NCBI RefSeq assembly: GCF_040958095.1
Contig: NC_091188.1
Location: forward strand, 4,874,789-4,938,788
Source: Procambarus clarkii
Lineage: Eukaryota > Arthropoda > Malacostraca > Decapoda > Cambaridae
DNA: 64,000 bases
Direction of reading: 5' to 3'
The notes under the pieces were generated by a model. The model had not been told where the DNA came from, did no database searches, and saw only the letters and a program-made list of their open reading frames with translations. A program made the position numbers and the translations under genes. Positions 33,891 to 45,794 of this stretch are shown here, piece by piece; the stretch's first letter is position 1, and the number at the start of each line of letters is the position of its first letter.

Positions 33891-34118
33891 TATCTTGAGG
33901 TTATCTTGAGATGATTTCGGGGCTTTAGTGTCCCCGCGGCCCGGTCCTCGACCAGGCCTTCACCCCCAGGAAGCAGCCCGTGACAGCTGACTAACACCCA
34001 GGTACCTCTTTTACTGCTAGGTAACAGGGGCAAAGGGTGAAAGAAACTCTGCCCATTGTTTCTCGCCGGCGCCCAGGATCGAACCCGGGACCACAGGATC
34101 ACAAGTCCAGCGTGCAGT
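33891..34118 (-). mobile_element. tRNA-derived SINE (main family), 5' truncated
   Basis: Tail, body and B box are present but the match ends at the CACGCTGGA-equivalent position. The A-box part of the head is missing, a typical 5' truncation from incomplete target-primed reverse transcription. Confidence 0.92.
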
Positions 34119-34245
34119 GGAAGCAGGTTCCTTGTATAGAGAATATTGATGAGGTTAGGTAGTCATCACTCTAGATTAATGATTTTGAAGCAGAAGATAA
34201 AGATGAAGCTCCTTTCACCCATATAAAAAACATATCATCAGCGGC

Positions 34246-34778
34246 ATGCGAGGTCGCCTAACATCAGAACTGCCTTTTGACATTTGTGCTAGAATTCATT
34301 TAGAACTTTGCATACCACGGATGTCAGACGAAACCTGTAGTATGAGGAGCCAGCATGGAGTCCATAACTTGTCATGTATGCTTGAAGAGATAGGTCAAAG
34401 GTATACCACTAGTCTAGTTGCAGGACTACGATCCATGAGTTATGAGGAAAAGCTGAATGAATTGAAACTCACGTCGCTGAAAAACAGAAGAGTTCGGGGG
34501 GAGACCAGATCACTACCTACAAAATTCTCAAGGGCACTTACAGGGCTGATAAAGACACATTATTTAACACAAGTGGTACTTGCACAAGGGGACACAGGTG
34601 GAAACTAAGTACCCAAACGAGACACAGAGACACTAGAAAGATTGTTTTCAATTCCAGAGTAGTTAACAAATGGAATGCATTAGGCAATGATGTGATGGAG
34701 GCAGACTCCATACACAGCTTCAAATCTAGATATGATAAGAGCCCAGTAGGCTCAGGAATCTGTACACCAGTTGATTGA
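34246..34778 (+). pseudogene. LINE reverse transcriptase C-terminal part with one frameshift
   Basis: From 34246 the frame reads through LRSMSYEEKLNELKLTSLKN and RRVRG. At the G-run 34496-34501 the family continuation shifts by one base to GDQITTYKILKGTY (34500 on), then TRGHRWKLSTQTRHRDTRK, FNSRVVNKWNALGNDVM and SIHSFKSRYD, and stops at 34776-34778. These are the post-connection blocks of CR1/jockey-type RTs (YEERL..L.L..L..RR.RGD, RGH..KL, F..RVV..WN.LP). It is 5' truncated and broken by the frameshift, so inactive. The first ~130 bp are less certain. Confidence 0.85.
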
Positions 34779-34857
34779 GAGTTGAGAGGCGGGACCAACC
34801 CACCTCAACACCCACACTAGGCCCCCCCCCTCCACAACAACACCCCCATGGAAACCC
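34779..34857 (+). other. 3' flank of LINE and poly-C patch
   Basis: GAGTTGAGAGGCGGGACCAA after the stop matches the LINE 3' region at 40274 (GGTTGAGAGGCAGGACCAAA). The sequence then becomes C-rich. Confidence 0.6.
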
Positions 34858-35047
34858 AAACCGTAACTGTCCCTATTTTCTGCTTGTTACAACTTGTAAT
34901 AAAGTTGTTACATCTTGGCTTAACGTGTTTATGACGGATTAGAACGTTGTCACAACTTGATATATTGGTTGTTATAACTGATAAGGAGGTGTTAAAACTT
35001 GTTCGAACGTTGTAGCAACGTCGTGGTTTCGTTGTGTGTTTGGCGTG
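34858..35047 (-). repeat. Dispersed GTTGTAAC-rich repeat, copy 2
   Basis: Reverse-complement counterpart of 22114-22301, full length. Confidence 0.85.
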
Positions 35048-35599
35048 GTGTATGGTGGTGGCCACACCATATGTGGTGTGGCCACACCACATAAGGCTAC
35101 TAACAGCCCCCCCTCCCCACACACACAATACTTCCGGCCTCCTACTTCAACACAAGCTTCACTTCATCTCAACACTCCGCACAAGGGCTCTGAGCCTCAA
35201 TGATGCACTCACAAGACTCACTACTTCACGTTAATGTTATTTGACTCTTGCATCTCATCCTTCGGGAGGTGTAGGAGTTTACAGCTCCCCTGAGTGAGCC
35301 ATCACGACATGAGCCGTCCCTCCTACCAGGTACGAGTGTGTTGTGTGGTTGTGGGGCTCGTGAGTACTTAGTGGTGAAGCAAATGGAAAACACTACTCGT
35401 GTTTCGTTGACGTGTTCGTCTTGGACGAAGACGAACACGTCTTTTCGTCACCGGGAACAAGAAACATTAAGAAGATAGCCACTTCTTAGCTACTGAAAGG
35501 CACTTATTAACGAACGAAGATATTACTACTATCTCCTACACCTTAATTTTCTTCTCAGCTCTCTCTTGCCTATTTATTGCCTGTCTCTACCTCCCCTTC
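35048..35599. other. Low-copy DNA with two short hairpins
   Basis: Inverted repeats GTGGCCACACCA (35058-35069 and 35074-35085, loop TATG) and ACGTGTTCGTCTT (35410-35422 and 35428-35440, 5-nt loop). No gene recognised. Confidence 0.5.
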
Positions 35600-35676
35600 A
35601 CAATCGATTTGAGAATGGTCCAGGACGGACCGAAACGTCGTCGTCCCTTCAACTTCTACTGTGTGGTCTGGTCAAC
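35600..35676 (-). mobile_element. Snapback element, single right arm
   Basis: Matches the right arm 7240-7314 from the loop outward (GAATGGTCCAGGACGGACCG through GTGTGGTCTGGTCAAC). The left arm is absent. The break is at the palindrome centre, as in the copy at 22449. Confidence 0.9.
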
Positions 35677-36284
<608 letters not shown>

Positions 36285-36532
36285 TCTTGAGGTTATCTTG
36301 AGATGATTTCGGGGCTTTTTAGTGTCCCCGCGGCCCGGTCCTCGACCAGGCCTCCACCCCCAGGAAGCAGCCCATGACAGCTGACTAACACCCAGGTACC
36401 TATTTTACTGCTAGGTAACAGGGGCATAGGGTGAAAGAAACTCTGCCCATTGTTTCTCGCCGGCGCCTGGGATCGAACCCAGGATCACAGGATCACAAGT
36501 CCAGCGTGCAGTCCGCTCGGCCGACCGACTCC
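36285..36532 (-). mobile_element. tRNA-derived SINE (main family), possible 7-bp TSD
   Basis: Full-length minus-strand copy. TGTGTTT occurs immediately left (36279-36285) and just right (36535-36541), a plausible short target duplication. Confidence 0.93.
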
Positions 36533-36748
36533 CGTGTGTTTATCATACAAACCTGAATCACGGCTTCTCACACTGAACTGTTTTACATTTATATACATTT
36601 TATAGTACATACATCGTACATGTATTGGACAAGATCTACTGATTGGTGTTATTTATATATTTATCAACTGTTTAGATGTTTCTCGGTGGCTGTATAGATT
36701 ACGTCCCTCTATTTTTAATCTTTATGTAGCATTAGCTGTGAGGTTCAG
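36533..36748. other. AT-rich spacer
   Basis: No feature supported. Confidence 0.4.
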
Positions 36749-37028
36749 GAGGCACTGATCACAGGGTTCGATCCCCTGTGGGTTAAACGAGGCACTGATC
36801 ACAGGGTTCAATTCCCTGTGGGTTTAACGAGGCACTGATCACAGGGTTCGATTCCCTGTGAGTTTAACGAGGCACTGATCACAGGGTTCGATTCCCTGTG
36901 GGTTTAACGAGGCACTGATCACAGGGTTCGATCCCCTGTGAGTTAAACGAGGCACTGATCACAGGGTTCGATTCCCTGTGGGTTAAACGAGGCACTGGTC
37001 ACAGGGTTCGATCCCCTGTGGGTTATTA
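36749..37028 (+). repeat. 40-bp tandem array carrying a tRNA T-arm / B box, 7 units
   Basis: Units start at 36749, 36789, 36829, 36869, 36909, 36949 and 36989 with GAGGCACTG(A/G)TC. Each contains CACAGGGTTCGAT(T/C)CCCTGTG, here split as a CACAGGG stem, TTCGAT loop and CCCTGTG stem. This is a canonical T-arm with the pol III B box GGTTCGATYCC. The hairpin is conserved in six units; one unit has GGTTCAATTCC. No A box was found in the unit. The array probably derives from the 3' half of a tRNA or SINE head. Confidence 0.95.
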
Positions 37029-37374
37029 GTCTGCGGCAGATGATTGTGAGGAGTCGCTCAACGATCACTCTCCATTTCCCCCGAAATTAGGAATTCAAGA
37101 GTTTTATTTAGCATATATAATCTTTAATCAATATATTCGTTAACGACTTATCTGCGTCTGGGGTAAAAAAAAAAAAATTGTGCAGAAAATGTTAATATTT
37201 TATGCATTTCCAACTAATTTTAACGAGTTGTGTATGCGGCACAGGTAATTATCCGCTGGAGTTTGTAATGTTCATGAAATAATTTGTGTTTTAATTTGAC
37301 TTTGTGATGTAGCTAATCTACCAACCATGGCCGCCTTACCGTGGCTTATCTTAGGCTTATCGAGCTCCACCTTG
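37029..37374. other. AT-rich low-copy DNA
   Basis: No feature supported. Confidence 0.4.
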
Positions 37375-37510
37375 TCTAACTACTGACTAACTACCACTAT
37401 GCAGCCCACAACAGCTGCCTTAACACCCTGGTACCTATTTACTACTAGGTGAACAGGTGCATTAGGTGAATAGAAACGTGCCCAACTACTTCGGGACTCG
37501 CATTTGACAG
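37375..37510 (-). mobile_element. SINE central-domain fragment, diverged
   Basis: The minus strand reads CACCTAGTAGTAAATAGGTA then GGGTGTTAAGGCAGCTGTTG and TGGGCTGC, colinear with the main SINE body (ACCTAGCAGTAAAATAGGTA, GGGTGTTAGTCAGCTGTCAC, GGGCTGC). Head and GC-rich tail are not recognisable, so this is either an older or a sister family. Confidence 0.7.
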
Positions 37511-37839
37511 CAAGGAATCTTTGTTAAGGTGTAATAGAGCTGAATTTTCTCAATTATTGTTTGAGTGTTTGTGTGTGTGTTTTGGTCTCGTTAATTGACG
37601 AATTGTTTACAGTACTGGATGTAAACACGTGTCAAGTCATAACTTCCCGACCCGTACCTCTCGGTTAGTACGTCTCATTTCGAACGTTGTGGTCTGCGCC
37701 GTAAAAACTGATGTTTTTCTCAGTTGCACCTCCTTTGTTTTTAATGATTATATGGTATTTTTGGTACGTGGGTGAAGTAGTACGAGAATTATGTTCGAGT
37801 GTAATTCGCTATGAATCCAGATTACCCTCAAACAGCCCG
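37511..37839. other. Low-copy DNA
   Basis: No feature supported. A frame starting at 37711 runs into the next minisatellite and is not called. Confidence 0.4.
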
Positions 37840-38186
37840 TCCTTATATAACCCGTTCTTATATAACCCGTCCTTATACAACCCGTCCTTATATAACCCGT
37901 CCCTATACAGCCCGTCCTTATATAACCCGTTCTTATATAACCCGTCCTTATATAACCCGTCCTTATATAACCCGTCCCTATACAGCCCGTCCTTATATAA
38001 CCCGTCCTTATATAACCCGTTCTTATATAACCCGTTCTTATACAGCCCGTCCTTATATAACCCGTCCTTAGATAGCCCGTCCTTATATAACCCGTCCTTA
38101 GATAGCCCGTCCTTATATAACCCGTCCTTAGATAGCCCGTCCTTATATAACCCGTCCTTATACAACCCGTCCTTATATAACCCATC
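37840..38186. repeat. 15-bp minisatellite with TATATAA core, about 23 units
   Basis: Unit CCTTATATAACCCGT with variants TACAG, GATAG, TTCTTA and CCCTA. A 30-bp two-unit block (TATATAA unit plus GATAG unit) is repeated at about 38056-38150. Open on both strands because of the 15-bp period. Confidence 0.96.
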
Positions 38187-38924
38187 CTGATAAACGTTAT
38201 TTTTAATTCGTTAATTCAGCCCCAAGACTCACATATAAAAGAAAAACACGACGAATAACTCAAAAATTAACTCCGAAGATTTCTTTTAAGCAGTTCTCGG
38301 TTCTCTAACTTGTTCAAGTCTCACATTCTTTCCGAGGCAACAAGGGAAAAGGGGAAAATACCCTGGCAGGAAAGAAACTCTGACAGGAACACTGTAAAAT
38401 AAAAAAAAATTTTGGCATGAAAATATATGAGGCAGCTGAACATCAGACAGCATTCAATACACTGCCGGGGGAATCCGTATATTTAAACTCTTGCTAATAA
38501 CACAACTGCTTTAGGTGCCCTTAGCCATCTTCGCCTCAATCACCATCTCTAACTCAATTCTCACCTTCGCTGTCAATACCATCATCACCACCGTCACCAT
38601 CAACACCACCACGACGTGTTCAATAATGATATTTTAGCAACGAAGAAAGCCGGAGAACTAACGCATGTGAATGAAGCATTAATAAGGGAAGAAGAGGGCA
38701 CAGGTAGGAAGCAACGAGTTTAACACAGCCAAATAGTGGGCGTGAGACCAGCCTATGAAAGATTGACTCCGGCACGAATAACGCCCACAATATACGCCCA
38801 TATTCCCCGAATCGTGATTCGATTTGGAGCAGGGCGGCTGCATCGAACGAGCGTCCTGTTTCGATCTCGTCATCCTGATCCAGAGATCATGTTATTGTGA
38901 TTTCATTGTGTGTATAGCAGAGCC

Positions 38925-38930
<6 letters not shown>
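38187..38930. other. Low-copy DNA, nothing recognised
   Basis: CACCATCAC-type patch at about 38580-38620. Short frames have no domain. Confidence 0.4.

Positions 38931-38973
<43 letters not shown>
38931..38973. repeat. (GA)n microsatellite
   Basis: About 43 bp of GA. Confidence 0.96.
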
Positions 38974-38975
<2 letters not shown>

Positions 38976-39768
38976 AGAACCCGCCAGGTAGCCCTTCTGC
39001 TTACACCACGAGAATGGAGTTAAGAAGAGCTGCCAGCGATCACCTTGGGTCTAGCCTTCTAGTAAGAGCTCAAGGAACGGTCAAACCACAAGCTGAGGAA
39101 CAAGAGAGATTACTGGCGAGTTGACGACATAAGAGTGAGGGCTTACCTACAGGAAATAAATGAATGAGAGAATCAGAGGACTAAGGATTAAGACAAATTA
39201 TATGGTGGAATTCATGTCCTAGAAATGTGTAGATGCACAAGAGCCATTCGCCCAACTCAAGGGCGAGGCTGACCAGACTAAACCCTTGCTTCAATAGGCA
39301 ATGAAGGGAAGGGAAGGACAGCCACAGACAAGCGAGGATAAATGGAACAGCGAACGTGACATAGAGAATATCAGGGACTACATTCACTCCACCCTGCAGG
39401 GCGAGGTGAAGTGAGGTGTTACACAGTCGAAGTGAGCCGAAGATGTTGGCGGATGAGAGGTGGATGTGGTCTGGACTTCGATATTGGTTAAGTGTAGCGA
39501 AGTGTAAGCTGGATGTTGATAACTGGACGAGTGTTGTGCCTCGGCTAATGTAGAATTTTATATAATTTGTGTCTATAGGGTTATTTCGACGTTGTTGGTT
39601 AGGACATCTCTGGTTGGGTATAGAAACGATGCGATCTCTGACAGCCTCGTTCTTTGTCCATTATCAGGGGGGCCTTGAGAAATATGTCGTTGCCTGGACA
39701 AAACTCCATAATCTGTTCCTCCTATTAAACTCTTCTACTTGGACATCTTTTCGACGACTCACAAGTTG

Positions 39769-39769
<1 letters not shown>
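38974..39769. other. Low-copy DNA, nothing recognised
   Basis: Short frames on both strands without recognisable domain. GAAGTGAG-type small repeats at about 39405-39435. Confidence 0.4.

Positions 39770-39857
<88 letters not shown>
39770..39857. repeat. (GA)n microsatellite
   Basis: About 88 bp of GA. Confidence 0.97.
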
Positions 39858-39862
<5 letters not shown>

Positions 39863-40187
39863 TTCTTAAAGATATCATGACTGGAAACGTGACCCCTTAA
39901 CAACACAAGCCAATTGGTACAGTTAACAATGTTTCTTTGTCAAATAATAGTTAAGACAATAATAACAGAGGGAATACTAACATTAATAATTGTCATTGTG
40001 AATGTAGTACAAGGTATAGTATGAGAACTTATAATATTATTATATTCCTTGCATAAAAATAATGAACTAACTTTCCAGTGCGAGAGTTGAAGGAGAGTTT
40101 CAGAGTGGAGAGAAGACTGTTTTGGTGCCTTCAGGGTAAAGTTTATATTGTCAACTACACGCATCATCATCCTCGCACACGCACACG
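39858..40187. other. Low-copy AT-rich DNA
   Basis: No feature supported. Confidence 0.4.
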
Positions 40188-40189
40188 CA

Positions 40190-40273
<84 letters not shown>
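40188..40273. repeat. (CA)n microsatellite
   Basis: About 85 bp of CA. Confidence 0.97.
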
Positions 40274-40277
<4 letters not shown>

Positions 40278-40414
40278 GAGGCTGACTCCATACACAGTTT
40301 CAAGTGTAGATATGATAGAGCCCAATAGGCTCAGGAACCTGTACACCTGTTGATTGATGGTTGAGAGGCAGGACCAAAGAGCTAAAGCTCAATCCCCGCC
40401 AGCACAACTAGGTG

Positions 40415-40420
<6 letters not shown>
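40274..40420 (+). mobile_element. LINE 3' end (same family as 34246)
   Basis: Matches the last coding block of the 34246 LINE (GACTCCATACACAGTTTCAA, residues DSIHSFK.RYD). It continues through GGTTGAGAGGCAGGACCAAA and CTCAATCCCCGCCAGCACAA to CTAGGTGAGTA and then straight into (CA)n. The minus-strand copy at 53759 has the same arrangement. Confidence 0.88.

Positions 40421-40506
<86 letters not shown>
40421..40506. repeat. (CA)n microsatellite at LINE 3' terminus
   Basis: About 85 bp of CA beginning immediately after GGTGAGTA of the LINE 3' end. Confidence 0.97.
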
Positions 40507-40508
<2 letters not shown>

Positions 40509-40712
40509 ACACAATGAAGGGAAACTACCTTCCAGTGACGATTCGAGAAAGTAACCAGAGAGTGGACGTAACACTAAATCTAACTCCTGAGGCACATATA
40601 AATAGGATAACGAGAGCAGCGTACTCTACACTGGCAAAAGTTAGAACATCACTTAGAAACCTAAGTAAGGAGGCTTTTAGGGCGCTTTACACTGACTACG
40701 TTGCAAAGGACT
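40507..40712 (+). pseudogene. LINE reverse-transcriptase connection fragment
   Basis: The frame around 40548-40711 reads DVTLNLTPEAHINRITRAAY, STLAKVRTSLRNLSKEAFRA and LYTDYV. This is the (L)G..I...L....HI..I...A...L...(R/K) region following the palm of CR1/jockey-type RTs. It is short, with no palm or 3' part, and sits directly after the (CA)n tract. Homologous to the HIDRLTSSAYAKL block of the copy at 28706. Confidence 0.8.
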
Positions 40713-42419
40713 ATACCTTCCCTGTGTATATTCTGTCAGTGTATGAATTTTCTCATTACGTCCAAGGTTGTGTTAATAGAAACGAAAGCGCTCATGTATT
40801 TAATTCTTAATTTTTCTCCGTAATCTTGTTTTTCATATATATATATATATAATATATATATAAAATATTATACACTAGATGAGGTGGCCGGCAGTTCCCG
40901 GGTCTATCTGGTGCCCAGGTCATCCCCACATACCCTACCAATCTTTCCTTACCCTTCTCGTTTCTTGCCATCAATGCCACAATCCTCAACAATCACCATC
41001 ATCACCTGTGTAAACATGTTCACACCATACACACTCCCCGAGTATATCCTCTACCATCATCTACACGTCGGGGAGAGTGAAAAGTTGGGATGAATTGGAG
41101 AGAGAAGGAAAATGGGAGAGAAAGATTGCTGTTGACGAAAGAAAATGGATAGGGATCCACAGTAAAGTATGGAGGTAGAAGAGAAGAGGGATAAGTAGGA
41201 GAGAAGAGGAAAGGATAGAGTACCGGAAGAGAGGCAAATGATTCGTGTTTGGTCTCCTGCCGTTAGAGAACGACCGTGGATTGGCTGGTCGCTGTGAAAG
41301 ACAAGGATGGGGGGGGGGCAATCTGAGGCTGGTAGTAGTGGTGGTAATGGTGGTGATTGTGGTAGTGATGGTGGATTCACTAAGGCAGAAGCACAGCTTG
41401 GGAATGAGCTAGTGGTTACAGCGGTGGCTGGTGTGAAGTAATCCAAAACTCTGCCATGGAAAAGGCCTTTCGGGAGGGCCTTTGAGCGACCGGTGTTTGA
41501 TGGTTGTGGTGACTAGAAGCATTCGGGTCGAAAGCAGCTGTGACTTGCCGTATAGTTCTGGCTGTGGCGACTCTGGTTACTGTGGTGGCTCAAGACGAGC
41601 TGTGGCGCGTGTGGTGGAGGGCTGCGGGCAGCACCAGCTGTGGTGAGTGGAGGATTTAGAAGCTGTTATGGTCTTGAGTTAAAGTTTAAAGACAGAGCGG
41701 TCAAATGGAAGAGCGGAAATGTAAAACAAGCCCGGAGAGAAGAGGTACACAGGCAGGTATTAAAAGAATAGGGCGCCATGTGAAGAGGTATGGGAGGACA
41801 GTGAGAAAAAGGGCACAAATATGAATGGAAGAGTGAATGGACAGGAAGAAGAAGAAGAAGACGAAGGGGCTCGGAAAGTTCAGTAGGATAGTGGATAGTG
41901 GACAGTGAGGAGGGGGAGGGGGGGGGGCATAACGATGTTTAGATGGGTGGAAGAACTGAACGAGAATAATATATACATGTGTGTGTATATAGAATAATAT
42001 ATATCTTACGTGTGTGTGTGTATATAGAATACTTCGACCTTCCAGGGGGGAGGGGTCACTGTGATGCTCCAAGATATATATTCTTACAATTGTCATCGTT
42101 ATAAGCTAGTGTGGCCTATACCAAAGGCTTTCTTATATGGATTAAAACGCACATCAGTACCGATTATCCCAGTGGAACTCCTTGGAAGGATTTGAGTCTC
42201 AGTCTAAGCTTCGTGCAGGTGCTCCCAAGACCCTCCACGACTGTGAGCAAACTGGCCTCGCTAAGAGGAAGCGACAGTCTCGTGTTTTTTCAGACTCGAC
42301 GTTCGAGGCTCCTTGTGAATGTAATGGTATTTCGCACGTATTTGTGGACTGGATCTAATAAGCCATTTCGACTACATAGCACTTGGAAAAAGATATGAGG
42401 ATAAGGATTGAGGATAAGA
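40713..42419. other. Low-copy DNA, nothing recognised
   Basis: Short (TA)n at about 40839-40862, GGTGGT-rich patch at about 41330-41370, (GAA)n at about 41848-41862 and poly-G at about 41921. Several short frames show no domain. Confidence 0.45.
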
Positions 42420-42510
42420 TGGACGAAAGGAATGGTGCACAATCACTTGGGCGATCGGGGATTGAACACCGAAATGCTGGAACGGTCGCTCTTACCGTCC
42501 AGTTCAAGTC
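42420..42510 (-). mobile_element. tRNA-related SINE head, fourth family
   Basis: The minus strand reads TGGACGGTAAGAGCGACCG (A-box-like) followed by GGTGTTCAATCCCCGATCG (B box GTTCAATCC) and CCCAAGTGATTGTGCACCAT. Spacing fits a tRNA-derived promoter. I recall a related decapod SINE with the same TTCAATCCCCGA...CCAAGTG signature, but cannot verify it here. Confidence 0.6.
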
Positions 42511-43366
<856 letters not shown>

Positions 43367-43627
43367 GGAGCCGGTCGGCCGAGCGGACAGCACGCTGGAC
43401 TTGTGATCTTGTGGTCCTGGGTTCGATCCCAGGCGTCGGCGAGAAACAATGGGCAGAGTTTCTTTCACCCTATGCCCCTGTTACTTAGCAGTAAAATAGG
43501 TCCCTGGGTGTTAGTCAGCTGTCACGGGCTGCTTCCTGAGGGTGGAGGCCTGGTCGAGGACCTGGCCGCGGGGACACTAAAAAGCCCCGAAATCATCTCA
43601 AGATAACCTCAAGATCTCAAGATAACC
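43367..43627 (+). mobile_element. tRNA-derived SINE (main family)
   Basis: Full-length plus-strand copy with complete head, body and a slightly extended tail (AACCTCAAGATCTCAAGATA). Confidence 0.94.
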
Positions 43628-44035
43628 GATCATTTCATCCTCTGAATTCAGAACATTAAAATACTCAATATTTCATGACGGGTTTTCTCCACAGCCACAA
43701 AATAGGTTAAACAACATCAGATAAAGACTTCAAGTTACTTGAATGTTTCTTTTCCCCGCCAACGTCCTAGCAATCTCTGCAATTTTCAATCCATCCTCCG
43801 GCTGTCTGACTTTGGGGGGAGTTCTTGCCTCCAGGCCCTTGACAGCTGGAGTGAGTGATGAGACTTGTGGAGCTCACACTCCACCCTCGAGATATACACA
43901 AACACACACGTCGTCTGTCTCAACACTGAGACTTGGATTCCTCCTGTGATCGCTTGAGGAGTATAGTTATGCTCGTGCAAGCTGGGGCCAGAAGGTGTAA
44001 GATTGACCTTGGTTGCAATTATAATTGTTGTAACT
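43628..44035. other. Low-copy DNA
   Basis: No feature supported. Confidence 0.4.
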
Positions 44036-44262
44036 AGAAGTTATACGCACACTCTTAAGCAAGTTATACGCACACTCTTAAGCAAGTTATACGCACACTC
44101 TTAAGCAAGTTATACACACACTCTTAAGCAAGTTATACACACTCTTAAGCAAGTTATACACACTCTTCAGCAAGTTATACACACACTCTTAAGCAAGTTA
44201 TACACACTCTTAAGCAAGTTATACACACTCTTCAGCAAGTTATACACACACTCTTAAGCAAT
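44036..44262. repeat. 23/21-bp minisatellite, about 10 units
   Basis: Units of AAGCAAGTTATAC(G/A)CACACTCTT. Some units have lost one CA step (21 bp) or read TTCAGC. Long and short units are mixed in blocks. Confidence 0.95.
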
Positions 44263-44514
44263 CTTCATGGAGTCTTTCATGGAGTGAAGTGTGAAATATG
44301 GAGTGTGAGTAACGTGGAGTTGTTGCTGCAGAGAAATGCAGTCACATTTTTTCCATTTTTTTTCCATTTTTCCATTTTCTGAAATGGAAAAAGGAGAAGA
44401 GAAAGGAGAAGCAAAGCTTCTGAGACCCATGCATCTCTTTCATGGCTCCTTGAACGGAGGCCTCGAAGGGGAAGAGGGGTTGGAGGAGGGGGGTGAGGAC
44501 GAAGAGATAGCTAG
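44263..44514. other. Low-copy DNA
   Basis: TTTTCCATTTT repeats at about 44346-44380. No gene. Confidence 0.4.
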
Positions 44515-44614
44515 ACAGATAGTTAGAAAGATATAGAGATAGGTAGAGACATATGTACAGAGATAGATAGATAGAGAGAGAGAGAGAGATGTAGAAACTG
44601 AGATAGAGATAGAT

Positions 44615-44710
<96 letters not shown>
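44515..44710. repeat. GATA/GA compound repeat
   Basis: GATAGATAGA-type steps at the left merging into about 90 bp of pure GA. Confidence 0.95.
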
Positions 44711-44712
<2 letters not shown>

Positions 44713-45484
44713 CGGGCAACACCGGGGATATATCATGTGACTATCACCACAGTCGCCTACACTACACCTTATCACGATAACGAATCACCAGAGAGCTTCC
44801 CTTCACCGCAGACACTATCAGTCACTATCGTTAAAATCATCACACACAAACATTTCTTGGAATATGTGGCCACACAGGCAATCAATCCCATCCCAGAGAG
44901 CAAGAACAAAACAAAAACAAACGAATAAAACAAACACATAATCCACAATTTTGAAGTCACCTAATGTCTGTGACTTCAAATGAATACAAATGGAATTGAG
45001 GCTATGAGACTCAGGGAGAGTCAGTTGTGAGGTCAAAGGTCGAGTCAGGTGTGAGGACATGGAGCGAGTCACATATGAACACAATACATAGAAGACACAT
45101 GCAGTTTGAGAATCTAGATAAAAATGCTCAAAGTGAAATCATTTCTACAACAGTACTGACAAATGTTGAAAAATTTAATTCTAACTTGAAATGGTCTCCG
45201 AAGTTACGCCATCGAGGCAAGAAACGAACTGAACTTGCAATTGCAAGAGTCACCGAGAACTTCGGCTGAAATGCGAAGAACGCAAAATGCAGGATCTATA
45301 TGAACGCAATATCTTGCGTTCAGATAGCATCTAATGCAGTGTGATGATCGTTAATGAGCAATAAAGTTTTTTTTCTCGTTAATCAAACCCCTTGTGAATC
45401 GTCACAGCTGAAGGGGACACACACAGATTGAGCGTTTTCAGTCACGCAGACGCATACACAGCACTGCTCCTGTGGTAGGTAAAT
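44711..45484. other. Low-copy DNA, nothing recognised
   Basis: Short direct repeats such as GAGTCA near 45015-45070. No gene supported. Confidence 0.4.
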
Positions 45485-45615
45485 CCACGACGGGCTCACC
45501 ATAGACCGTGCTACTTCGAACTTCCCATCCCATCCCAAAAATCCTTATCCAGATCCCTTCCAAGTGCTATATAGTCGTAATGGCTTGGCGCTTTCTCCCC
45601 TGATAATTTCCTCCC
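45485..45615 (+). repeat. Double-hairpin dispersed repeat, copy b (longer)
   Basis: Starts GACGGGCTCACCATAGACCG and GTGCTACTTCGAACTT, then continues with CCAAGTGCTATATAGTCGTA and TGGCTTGGCGCTTTCTCC. The first hairpin has one compensation-breaking change (AGACCGT). The downstream segment is absent from the other copies here, so the shorter copies may be truncated. Confidence 0.65.
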
Positions 45616-45794
45616 TCACTTCTCTCCATTTCTTTCACTGTTTGTATAGTTTTATCTTTTAGCTTTCAAAGTCACCATATTTTGATCAGCTGTTATTACC
45701 ATGGCTTTATTCTTGCTGTAATTTTCAAGCTATCGTTATCTATGACTATCACTTGTATTTCTGTTTCCACCACCACCAAGAAGACCTCACATAG
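45616..45794. other. Short spacer
   Basis: No feature supported. Confidence 0.35.

Noticed and set aside
36749..37028. Possible CRISPR array (regular 40-bp periodicity)
   Set aside because: Units are contiguous tandem copies without unique spacers, in clearly eukaryotic DNA; it is a minisatellite with a tRNA T-arm.
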